This document shows, piece after piece, positions 35,683 to 43,581 of a stretch of DNA of 64,000 nucleotides. Made by a program: the position numbers and the translations under genes. The notes below the pieces were generated by a model. That model was not told where the DNA came from. It saw nothing but the letters and a program-made list of their open reading frames with translations, and did no database searches. This DNA comes from Eubacteriales bacterium (lineage in GTDB: Bacteria > Bacillota > Clostridia > Oscillospirales > CAG-382). Every line of letters begins with the position of its first letter. Position 1 is the first letter of the stretch. Location of the stretch: contig JAQWDK010000002.1 of NCBI GenBank assembly GCA_028705495.1, positions 158,942 through 222,941 of the forward strand. The letters run 5' to 3'.

Positions 35683-36540
35683 ATGAAATTTGCCTTCCTG
35701 ACAGACACCCATGTTGGAGCGTCTCCGATGATGTTTTCACAGCAAAAGGGTTATCCTGAAAATCTCGATACATTAGCCAAAATTCTCGCTGAAAAGATAA
35801 AGGACGAAGGGATATCCTTCGTCCTTCATGGCGGCGATATTGTCGACAGCACAAAACCGGAGTTTATCACAAAAGCTGCTGATTTATTCGCTAAGCTTGG
35901 TGTGCCCGTTTATTTAACCCTCGGGAACCACGATGTAACAACCCCTGATTCACTTGAACAGTGGAAGTCATTCGCAGGATGCTTCTTTCCTGAAAGCAAT
36001 CCGGAATATACTATCGCTAAAGAGCAGCTGAGGATACATGTGATATCCACACACTGGGAAGACCTGCCCTACTTTTGGGCGACAAGACAGGACGCGCATT
36101 TTCTTTCTAAAAGAGTAGAAGAGCTCAAAGATAAAATATCTAAAGAACCTGATGCAATCCATATAATCTGCACCCACTCCCCCGTATTCCCTATTCCCTG
36201 TGAGCAAACAGGGTTTGACCTCCCTTTCCATAACCCCGGTGAAACTTTTGGAAACAGTGTTTTATCCATAACCGAGTCATTCCCGAACATAAAATGTGTG
36301 CTGTCAGGCCACAACCATGTAAATACCTGTAATGTTCACAATGGTGTCCATTATATAACTGCAAGCAGCTTTTCGGAAACTCCATTTGAGTTTAAAGTTT
36401 TTGAGCTTGACGGAAAAACACTGAAGATGAAAACCGTAAGCTTGCTTGATAAAGCGGATTTTGGATTTGAATATAACTTCGGCAAAACCTTTGTTCAAGG
36501 CAGAGAGAAAGACAGAATGTTCAGCATAAAACTTAACTAA
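35683..36540 (+). CDS. Calcineurin-like metallophosphoesterase, cytoplasmic
   Basis: The 285-residue protein shows all metal motifs: FLTDTHVG (D, H), HGGDIVD (GD), TLGNHDV (GNHD), CTHSPVF (H) and LSGHNHV (GHxH). There is no signal peptide. Substrate is unknown; members cleave nucleotides, cyclic nucleotides or phosphodiesters. It follows the WYL regulator by 36 bases and probably shares its transcript, so the regulator may control it. Ribosome site is weak (AGAGATGG). Confidence 0.88.
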   Translation: MKFAFLTDTHVGASPMMFSQQKGYPENLDTLAKILAEKIKDEGISFVLHGGDIVDSTKPEFITKAADLFAKLGVPVYLTLGNHDVTTPDSLEQWKSFAGCFFPESNPEYTIAKEQLRIHVISTHWEDLPYFWATRQDAHFLSKRVEELKDKISKEPDAIHIICTHSPVFPIPCEQTGFDLPFHNPGETFGNSVLSITESFPNIKCVLSGHNHVNTCNVHNGVHYITASSFSETPFEFKVFELDGKTLKMKTVSLLDKADFGFEYNFGKTFVQGREKDRMFSIKLN

Positions 36541-36549
36541 AATAGCAAT

Positions 36550-36580
36550 AAACCCTGAGAAACAATGCTTCCCAGGGTTT
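36550..36580. terminator. Two-way terminator
   Basis: AAACCCTG-GAA pairs with TTC-CAGGGTTT with flanking AT-rich sequence, between convergent genes. Confidence 0.85.
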
Positions 36581-36585
36581 ATATT

Positions 36586-38187
36586 TTATCTTATCTTTGC
36601 TTTGTTTTTAAATGCACCTATTTTTAGAAGCTTTGCTTGAGTTTCGTCAAGCGAATCCGTCGCAAAGAACACAACACCTTTCGCCTTTGCATTTCTTGAA
36701 GCGGCAATCTGTCTTGTGGAATCAATAGGAGGCATATGGTTGAACATCGGAGCGATACCAGCATAGTTCGGAATTTCGGGGAAACGGTTGACCATGGAGG
36801 CTACTTCCCTCTCGACTTCGCTGTTATCTTCATAGTATGCCATCGGTGAGATGAAATCGAGCCAGCCTTCTGAAAGCCAAAGCGGCCAGTCCTGGCATTT
36901 CGTTCTCATAGCGTCATCGGCATGTCCTATAACTGCAGTAGATATATATATACGCCTTCCGCTCTTTTTCTCAAACTCTCTTATTTCGCTGTGAATTCGC
37001 TTAACAAATCTTGTGATATGGGATGCTTTATACTTCGTAAATTCGCGCCATTCGGGAGAATTTACATCTGCAATATCCCTCGCATCAATTCCACTTAGCT
37101 TTTTGAATTCAGCAAGGGTAAAGTCATCAAAACCAACAGTGTTGTCTATTGTAGTACCGAGTGGATAGCGGATATAGTCAAGCTGAATTCCGTCGATATC
37201 ATATCTTGAAACAAGCTCTGCATAAACATTAGAAATAAAGTCTTGAACCTCATTCATCGCTGCATTGACATAAACGAATTTCGGTTCGGTGGTCATGTGT
37301 ATACTACCGTCTTTCAGGCGTGCTGCCCATTCGGGATGCTCGTCTAATATAGGGGAACCTGAAATTGTTCCAAAAGTGTTTTCGTTCGGACCGCCTACAA
37401 AAAAGTCCTCTACCCAAGCGTGTATCTCAACATCATACTTTTTACCTGCTTTGATAAACTCTTCAAGCATATCAAAGTCCAAATCTGCGATATTCGGGCG
37501 GGTTTTACAATAAGCTGAATTTTTGTAAATAACATATCCGTTGTAAAATGTCTCAACGAGAACCATATTAAACCCTGCATCGGCAAGTCTTTTTACTGTT
37601 GCATCAACATCAGCAGCACTTTTCTCGCGACTCGGTCTGTGCCAGATACCTCTTGCTTCAACTGTCGGTGATGATGTGCCAACAATGTATGCCATATTGC
37701 AGTTTTCTGTTACGGTTCGCAAATAGGATTTGAATTGCTCTTCGTCATCAGCCTTTTTTGCTTCTTCAAATGCAGCTGCTGCTTTTTCTATATATACAGA
37801 AGCTTCTTTTTTGGTTTCTGGTGATTTATTGACATGGAGTTTAACTTCGTCGATTTCAATTTCTGCTCTTTTAAGTTCTGTTTCTTTTCCAACGGTTACA
37901 GTCGCACTTTTTCCGTCAACAGATAGTTCAACTCTTGCGCCAACAGGAATTTTTGCAGTAATCAAACGACTCATCGTGCCATGACCGCTTAGCACAAAAC
38001 CGCCTGCAGGAATTTCGTTGTCGTTCGATCCCTTTTTGACAACCTCGCCATTTTTAACAACAGCCTCGAACCCATAAGGATTCGTTTTTGTTGTCGCTCC
38101 GCGTTCGGGAGTGAAAAGTATCATCTTATCGGCGCCTCTTTCGCAGTTGACACCGTCCAATTTTATCACAAAGCTATTATCTTTCAT
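36586..38187 (-). CDS. GHL10 family glycosyl hydrolase-like protein (DUF187 type), no signal peptide
   Basis: The 533-residue protein has an N-terminal beta domain (about 1-120), a helical linker (about 125-155) and a TIM barrel (about 175-520). The barrel begins VEARGIWHRPS and has GFNMVLVETFYNG, EIHAWVEDFFVG and DGIQLDYIRYP, all typical of GHL10 proteins related to the E. coli digestive YddW. No signal peptide is seen. The start is ATG at 38187; an ATG 12 bases upstream lies in the ribosome site ATGGAG. It carries a family A leader, as does the second GHL10 gene at 62757. Substrate is unknown, probably wall or capsule glycan. Confidence 0.85.
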   Translation of the reverse strand: MKDNSFVIKLDGVNCERGADKMILFTPERGATTKTNPYGFEAVVKNGEVVKKGSNDNEIPAGGFVLSGHGTMSRLITAKIPVGARVELSVDGKSATVTVGKETELKRAEIEIDEVKLHVNKSPETKKEASVYIEKAAAAFEEAKKADDEEQFKSYLRTVTENCNMAYIVGTSSPTVEARGIWHRPSREKSAADVDATVKRLADAGFNMVLVETFYNGYVIYKNSAYCKTRPNIADLDFDMLEEFIKAGKKYDVEIHAWVEDFFVGGPNENTFGTISGSPILDEHPEWAARLKDGSIHMTTEPKFVYVNAAMNEVQDFISNVYAELVSRYDIDGIQLDYIRYPLGTTIDNTVGFDDFTLAEFKKLSGIDARDIADVNSPEWREFTKYKASHITRFVKRIHSEIREFEKKSGRRIYISTAVIGHADDAMRTKCQDWPLWLSEGWLDFISPMAYYEDNSEVEREVASMVNRFPEIPNYAGIAPMFNHMPPIDSTRQIAASRNAKAKGVVFFATDSLDETQAKLLKIGAFKNKAKIR

Positions 38188-38235
38188 TTGAATCTCCATT
38201 CTGCCGCAAAGCGGTCACGAAAAAATTATTTCACG
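38188..38235 (-). promoter_or_regulatory. Family A leader element before the GHL10 gene
   Basis: The minus strand reads GTGAAATAATT, a short spacer, the hairpin ACCGCTTTGCGGC (38203-38215) and AGAATGGAGATTCAA followed by ATG. It is a shortened form of the leader seen before thrS. Confidence 0.65.
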
Positions 38236-38393
38236 CTACCGCAGCTCCTTTTTTTACAGCTTTTTATGATTTTACCAAAACACTTGCATAAAGTCAAATA
38301 TAAATATTTGCTAAGTGCCATCTTCTGCTTGTTAATCGCTGAGTTATGTAATATAATCTTATTAAAACAACAAATTGAGATTGGAGACAATTT

Positions 38394-38714
38394 ATGATTA
38401 TTACTACCACTCCTTCAATTGAGGGAAAAACCATCGTCGAGTACAAAGGAATCGTGTTCGGGGAGGTCGTCGCCGGAGTCAATTTCATGAAGGACTTCGC
38501 AGCAGGTCTTTCTAACTTTTTTGGCGGCCGCTCAAGTACTTATGAAGAAGAGCTCATCTCTGCAAGAACCGCGGCAATTGCAGAGCTCCAGAACCGCGCT
38601 TATTCATTAGGTGCGAATGCAGTTGTCGGAATCGATGTCGACTATGAAGTGCTTGGCGAGAACAATGGTATGCTGATGGTCACAGCTTCCGGAACATCTG
38701 TAGTATACAAATGA
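38394..38714 (+). CDS. YbjQ/UPF0145 family protein
   Basis: The 106-residue protein shows the family pattern: [23 protein letters not shown] at the start (in pieces), [18 protein letters not shown] in the middle, and [14 protein letters not shown] near the end. These form pentameric assemblies of unknown function. The start follows GGAGACAATTT. Single gene with terminator. Confidence 0.92.
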   Translation: MIITTTPSIEGKTIVEYKGIVFGEVVAGVNFMKDFAAGLSNFFGGRSSTYEEELISARTAAIAELQNRAYSLGANAVVGIDVDYEVLGENNGMLMVTASGTSVVYK

Positions 38715-38730
38715 TAAACCAATAAAATTA

Positions 38731-38770
38731 AAACATGCGTAACGGTGTTAAAGCCGTTACGCATGTTTTT
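38731..38770. terminator. Two-way terminator
   Basis: AAACATGCGTAACGG pairs with CCGTTACGCATGTTT, with a following TTTTTT, between convergent genes. Confidence 0.9.
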
Positions 38771-38783
38771 TGATATTCAAAAC

Positions 38784-39047
38784 CTATTTAAGCGCATCTA
38801 TTAATAACCTTAATGAGCTTGCTAACGCATATCCAAATGCCCAAGGCCACAATATAAATGATATTGTTTTCTTTCTTAGATCAGACACTTTTATAAAATT
38901 TGACCATATACAAATGCAAAAAACAACCATCAAATTAATAAAACTTACTAATAATGATGATAAATTATAATTGTAAATTACAAGAATCCAAAAACTTAAC
39001 ATAGCTATTATGATTGCCGAAAACATACCAATTAATTTTCTATACAT
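38784..39047 (-). CDS. Small membrane protein with three hydrophobic segments
   Basis: An 87-residue protein with hydrophobic segments at about 5-24, 30-50 and 60-80. I do not recognise it. The start is taken as ATG at 39047, which overlaps the end of the preceding gene (stop at 39049-39051) with GAGGATT upstream; an ATG at 39065 has no ribosome site. It is the last gene in the unit that starts with the XRE regulator. Confidence 0.55.
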   Translation of the reverse strand: MYRKLIGMFSAIIIAMLSFWILVIYNYNLSSLLVSFINLMVVFCICIWSNFIKVSDLRKKTISFILWPWAFGYALASSLRLLIDALK

Positions 39048-39048
39048 A

Positions 39049-39855
39049 TCAGTTTGAATCCTCATTAAACCAATGTTTATTCATCTTCTCAAGGAATTCT
39101 TTTGTAATTGGGTAACCGGAGCTTTCGCCAATCACCGAATCAATACTGCAGTATGGGCAAAGCGCTGTCTGCTGGTTATCTATCCACTGATGTATTTCAG
39201 TTGGTGAAAAAATCGATAGGCAATAAAAGCAGCCGCAAATTATATCATTTTTGAGTTTTTCTCTATGATTGGTACAGCTTTTATGAGCTTCGATATAATC
39301 AACCACATTATTACTCCATTTATCGGCTAGTTCTATTACTTGAATATTTTCAGGAAGTTTTTTTGATAGATTTTCTAATGCTTCCATTGGTGTTTCACCA
39401 CCACCATCATATCGTTTGCCAAAAAAGTTAAGTGTTAAAATAACTTGCAGCGGTCCTGATTCGTCCTCGCGTATTACCATATCAATGGGTAATACCGTTT
39501 TCTCACCATTTTGAATTATCGAAAGCTGTTTTACATATCTATGAAAATACTCATACCAAGCCCAACCATCATACGAATCCCATTCAAAACTCACAGAATC
39601 GTATTGAAGCTCGACTTCAAGATTCGGGGAACAGATAAATCTTACGCTATGATTATCTTTTACTTTACAATCAAGTATCTCAATAATATTATTTGCAATA
39701 AGATTATAAAAGAAATCCCTCGCTTCGTAATTATAATATACTCTTCCTTCTTCGACTTGTAAATACCTACCATCAACCATTTGGTATTTCCCGTCTGTCT
39801 TAACGCAAGCAGAGCTGATGCCGCCTAATTTCATAATAGTTTTAGTGATTTTCAT
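39049..39855 (-). CDS. Zinc-ribbon protein, main reading frame (N-terminus lost by frameshift)
   Basis: The 268 residues have a mixed N-terminal part and a C-terminal zinc-ribbon-like module (about 205-265) with CGCFYCLSIFSPTEIHQW, CPYCSIDSVIGESSGYP and FLEKMNKHWF, a module known from short hypothetical cytoplasmic proteins. The ATG at 39855 has no ribosome site. In the same frame, the sequence continues upstream (IIENDLICELTDLNIHHGND then FNPSEHD) to about 39955, where the frame is broken relative to a proper start at 39995. So this frame is probably the larger part of a longer protein that begins there. Function unknown. Confidence 0.6.
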   Translation of the reverse strand: MKITKTIMKLGGISSACVKTDGKYQMVDGRYLQVEEGRVYYNYEARDFFYNLIANNIIEILDCKVKDNHSVRFICSPNLEVELQYDSVSFEWDSYDGWAWYEYFHRYVKQLSIIQNGEKTVLPIDMVIREDESGPLQVILTLNFFGKRYDGGGETPMEALENLSKKLPENIQVIELADKWSNNVVDYIEAHKSCTNHREKLKNDIICGCFYCLSIFSPTEIHQWIDNQQTALCPYCSIDSVIGESSGYPITKEFLEKMNKHWFNEDSN

Positions 39856-39995
39856 ATCATGTTCTGAGGGATTAAAGTCATTTCCGTGATGGATATTGAG
39901 GTCTGTTAGTTCGCAAATTAAATCGTTTTCTATTATTTTTGCCGAAGCAATAAAGAATCATGAAACTCAAACAAAGAAAAGTCGCCGACAACCAT
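39856..39995 (-). pseudogene. N-terminal part of the zinc-ribbon gene, separated by a frameshift
   Basis: ATG at 39995 directly follows the stop of the XRE gene (40000-40002) and reads MVVGDFSLFEFHDSLLLRQK before a stop. Moving back one base near 39951-39957 (around GATTCTTTATTG on the minus strand) joins FEFHDS to FFIASAKIIENDL and then to the frame of the following gene. Either a real indel, a programmed shift or a sequencing error explains this. Confidence 0.6.
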
Positions 39996-39999
39996 ATAT

Positions 40000-42414
40000 T
40001 TACTCACAATCCTCACCCTTCATTACAATTTTACGTGTCTCTCTTTCGCTGTCGTACTGGGCTTCTGCAATAATAGCATCCGTCAGTAAATCGTGCCTTT
40101 TCATTATTTTAACAGCATTACGTCTACAAGCAGCACAGAGAGTCGTCTCGTAAACATAGAAAAGCAGATCTACCGGTGCATCATTGGGACGCGTCTCCCA
40201 CATTCCGAGCACTGCAAAATTTGCCGTATGCCATGCATCGTTTTCAGATAGTTCTACGGGAATGCTTTTTACATAATTAATAAAATCTTTTTTATCCGAT
40301 GACTCATATATCTGCGCACGAAGCCCGACAAGTACATTATCAGAATAGCCCTTTGATATTAATTCTTCCGCATATTCGCGAATTTCAGGTGTGCTGCTAT
40401 AAGTTCTACCGAGCTGTTCAATCAGTCTTACTGCCAATAAATATTCAGGGCATTGCCGATCGCTAAGCGCATACTCGTATTTTTTCGCTTCTTCAATCAA
40501 TCTTTCAATTGGTATTCCAACAATATTTGGAATTATAGAATACAATACGGTCTTCCGTTTTATATCGGTTTCCTCATATGCAAGCTCAGAAAGCTCCAAA
40601 TCATGAGCTGGGGCGGTATTTTTTAGATATTTTCTCATTCCAAAATTAATCGGTTTACCTGATTTGATGTGTTCAATTAAATAATTGACATCTTTAAATT
40701 CATTTGTCTTTTCTATATATGTTTTTGAAAATTGCTCTTCTCGTTCTTTTTCTTCATTGTAAGCTGATATAAACCTTTGGATATTTTCATCGTTCTTTGT
40801 CAATGCTTCTTCAAAGTCAGATTCGATTGTTTCTTTTATATCCCATAAATAAAATTCTCTAATACTATATATATCTTCCTTAGCCAATAATGCGCCAATA
40901 TCTGAAAACAGCGTTTGCGTTGTTATAGTACTAATCTTTATTGCAGCTGTTGCAGAAGCGACATAGTCGTCGCGCTTTGTGTCGTATCCCTCGGGTATTT
41001 CTTTTCTTCCTAAAAGCAATTTGTATGTTTTGTTATAGAAATTTTTTATTATACTTGATGAATATTCATCATCATTTTGAGCGAAAATCACAAGCATATC
41101 AAGGTAATGCGCAAAATTATCGCCAAAATCATTCTTGTAATAGCTCGTAATATCTCTTATCAATTCTTCTTGGTTTTTGAATGTTTTTATAAGCTCATAA
41201 ACAAACGATGCTTGATCATCCGAGCACTGCGAATCATAGCGGTTATCATTAAGTGCCGCATTTATTACAATCCGCTTAAATGGTGACTTATCGGTTTCTT
41301 TTTTTAAGCGTAAAACTGCCTCACCGCGCCCTTGACGAACAAGTAGCTCGAACTCTTCTACTGTCAGTTTATCATTCTTTATTTTGTTATGCTTGTATTT
41401 CGCTAAAGAAATTTCCGCGTCTCTTAAGATCTCATTAAAATCACCCCTCTCCATCAGGTCGTTCGTATTAAACTGCTTTAAGCAATAGGGAAACTGCTCG
41501 AGTAGTGACATATCATCGGTTTGTTGATGGATTAAGCAATCAAAAACAGGTGCGGTAAATTGGCCGCTCTCCATTTTATAGCTTTTTGCAATTTCAAGTG
41601 CTTTGCGAATAGCTTCAACTGCTTTATCTAATTCATTATTCAGAACGAAAAATTCTGCGCGGCGTATTGCTGTCGAAAAGAGTAGATCGTTATAATAAAT
41701 ATAGTTGTTATCAGGTATTGCTGCTTTAATTATTGCTTCAGCTGTGTCTAAAGATGACAAGTCAAGCCATGTCATTTCTATTATCAAGTCCTGTAGCATT
41801 TTGTCAATAATTTTTTGCCTATGTCGGCGAAGCTCTTCACCGGTTAGACAGCGTTTAAGTAGTCTATCCCTGTCTTCACTCTTTTTGCTCTTATAAGCCC
41901 ACTCGGTCGCTTTATCACGCATTCCACGGCTTACATATATGTCTACTAAAGAACCTATGATTACATCGCTATCCGGGAATTTCTCTTGAAATTCCAATGC
42001 GTGTACCATTGCTAAATCAAGATACCTTGACCTTTTATCGTCAGTAAATTTATCATTTTGTGACAAAAAATATTCATCACATATACGGCGGTAAAGAAAT
42101 GTTTCGTCGTTTGGAAATTCACGAAGTGCTTTATTTGTAAATTCAAGAAGTTCGACCGACAAATCTCCGTACTGTCTGAGTGTATTTATCCAACCCATCT
42201 CGAGCTCCTTGCGGCGGTCTTGATTGCCGAGGATTTCATCGGTTGTCATACTGAGAGCCGCAGAGAGGGGGAGAATTTGCGAAATATCCGGCATACCGCT
42301 GTTTGTTTCCCATTTTGATATCGCTTGAGATGATACGCCAACTTGCTCTGCAAGCTGAATTTGGGTAAGACCTTTTTCTTTTCTTCGGGATTTAATTCTT
42401 TCACCAACTGACAT
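40000..42414 (-). CDS. XRE-family regulator with long helical repeat C-terminus
   Basis: The 804-residue protein has an N-terminal Cro/C1-type HTH (1-65: SVGERIKSRRKEKGLTQIQL then QVGVSSQAISKWETNSGMPD). The remaining about 730 residues are helical and charged, in places like TPR repeats (for example about 240-290). It ends with a cysteine pair in TTLCAACRRNAVKIMKRH. The start is ATG at 42414 after CAAGAAAGGGATGGTCA; upstream in-frame codons lie inside the family B leader. It is followed directly by the frameshifted zinc-ribbon gene and a small membrane protein, so it may regulate these. Target and signal are unknown. Confidence 0.82.
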   Translation of the reverse strand: MSVGERIKSRRKEKGLTQIQLAEQVGVSSQAISKWETNSGMPDISQILPLSAALSMTTDEILGNQDRRKELEMGWINTLRQYGDLSVELLEFTNKALREFPNDETFLYRRICDEYFLSQNDKFTDDKRSRYLDLAMVHALEFQEKFPDSDVIIGSLVDIYVSRGMRDKATEWAYKSKKSEDRDRLLKRCLTGEELRRHRQKIIDKMLQDLIIEMTWLDLSSLDTAEAIIKAAIPDNNYIYYNDLLFSTAIRRAEFFVLNNELDKAVEAIRKALEIAKSYKMESGQFTAPVFDCLIHQQTDDMSLLEQFPYCLKQFNTNDLMERGDFNEILRDAEISLAKYKHNKIKNDKLTVEEFELLVRQGRGEAVLRLKKETDKSPFKRIVINAALNDNRYDSQCSDDQASFVYELIKTFKNQEELIRDITSYYKNDFGDNFAHYLDMLVIFAQNDDEYSSSIIKNFYNKTYKLLLGRKEIPEGYDTKRDDYVASATAAIKISTITTQTLFSDIGALLAKEDIYSIREFYLWDIKETIESDFEEALTKNDENIQRFISAYNEEKEREEQFSKTYIEKTNEFKDVNYLIEHIKSGKPINFGMRKYLKNTAPAHDLELSELAYEETDIKRKTVLYSIIPNIVGIPIERLIEEAKKYEYALSDRQCPEYLLAVRLIEQLGRTYSSTPEIREYAEELISKGYSDNVLVGLRAQIYESSDKKDFINYVKSIPVELSENDAWHTANFAVLGMWETRPNDAPVDLLFYVYETTLCAACRRNAVKIMKRHDLLTDAIIAEAQYDSERETRKIVMKGEDCE

Positions 42415-42505
42415 TGTAATGACCATCCCTTTCTTGTTTTCTTGAAGCTTGTTCTTGTCGCGTCTTTTGCGATTCATACCTGCTTTTGGAACAAAAGCAT
42501 ATGTA
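42415..42505 (-). promoter_or_regulatory. Family B leader element before the XRE gene
   Basis: The minus strand reads a hairpin TGCTTTTG-TTC-CAAAAGCA, then AATCGCAAA, GACGCGAC, AACAAGCTTC and CAAGAAAGGGATGGTCA before ATG. These blocks match those before the SLH gene at 34121 in order and spacing, with one single-base indel. Confidence 0.6.
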
Positions 42506-42620
42506 TGGCACTAAAGAAAAACTTTCCTCCAGGTGAATTTGTTAAAACAATGTTAGCATAAGGATTATATGTTGTCAATAAACCAATTTAGTACCAAATT
42601 CAACGGAGCGTGGGATTTTG

Positions 42621-43490
42621 TTAAAAGAGTCCAGGATAGTCAGAAATAAGCTTTTTTATCCCTTCCGCTGTCGGTTCAAAATTTATACCAAAGCTTTTTG
42701 CCTTTGAACAGTCCATACTGAGGTTTCTCGGTTTTGCGGAATCGATGGGTTTCACAAGCTCCGGTATCTTCTCCCCTAACCCCATCTCTTCAAGAAAGCC
42801 ACAGGCGGTGAGGTACATATTCTGATCGTTTTCACTGCCGTAATTGTAGACACCGCCGGGGAGAGCAAAAGTTTTAACGATGTTCTCTGCAACAGAACGG
42901 ACATAGGTCAATCCGCGAAAATCTTGTAACGAAAACTGCATCTGCCTGTCTAAAAGTGCTGATTTATAAAGCGACAATACAAAGTTTTCGTTGGTTTTTG
43001 TTCTATAAACCGGCATGTCATACATCCATGTGAGCCTGAGAGAAACTGCATCGGGGTAAACCTCGGTTAGCTGTTTTTCAGCATACAGTTTGTGTTTTCC
43101 ATATACATTTGTCGGTTGGAGTTCCTCATCTTCGGCAATCCCCTTTAGGCCAACAAAGCCGCTGTAAACCTGATCGGAGCTGCAGGATATTAATTTACTA
43201 CCGTTTTCCTTCGCGATTTTTGCCATAATAATCGGAAGTTCAACATTAGCTTGATAGGACTCTTCGGGGTGATTCTGCGCATAAGTGGTGTTCGAAATAG
43301 CAGCAGTATGAATAATAACCTCCGGTTTTGAGCCTTTTATCAGCTCGGAAAGCGCAAAATACCTTTCGGTTGTGATAATTCCCTTAAGTATTTCAGAAGA
43401 AATACATATAACATCATGCCCCTCAGAGCGCAGGGAATATAAAATTCTCGACCCTACAAATCCTGTGGAACCAGTTAGGATGATTTTCAT
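42621..43490 (-). CDS. RmlD-like NAD(P)-dependent sugar nucleotide reductase/epimerase
   Basis: Extended short-chain dehydrogenase of 289 aa: cofactor motif GSTGFVG (about 6-12), the NTT/AAISN block, SSDQVYSG and the catalytic YGKHK (about 123-127). It resembles dTDP-4-dehydrorhamnose reductase, but no other rhamnose genes are adjacent, so the substrate is open. The start is ATG at 43490 with GGAG six bases upstream; an ATG at 43502 overlaps that ribosome site. Its leader has parts of the family A element (AAATTC/GAATTTCAT and ATGGAGATT) but lacks the GCCGC hairpin. Confidence 0.82.
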   Translation of the reverse strand: MKIILTGSTGFVGSRILYSLRSEGHDVICISSEILKGIITTERYFALSELIKGSKPEVIIHTAAISNTTYAQNHPEESYQANVELPIIMAKIAKENGSKLISCSSDQVYSGFVGLKGIAEDEELQPTNVYGKHKLYAEKQLTEVYPDAVSLRLTWMYDMPVYRTKTNENFVLSLYKSALLDRQMQFSLQDFRGLTYVRSVAENIVKTFALPGGVYNYGSENDQNMYLTACGFLEEMGLGEKIPELVKPIDSAKPRNLSMDCSKAKSFGINFEPTAEGIKKLISDYPGLF

Positions 43491-43581
43491 TTCAATCTCC
43501 ATATGAAATTCATTTTATAGAATTTTGTTATGTGAATTTTGCTTTATTAAAGTTCAGCTGATTAAACTACACACCACCTCA

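Noticed and set aside
36586..38714. Horizontal transfer of the envelope gene block
   Set aside because: Base composition, ribosome sites and leader elements look the same as in the housekeeping genes; no integrase, transposase or att-like repeats were seen.
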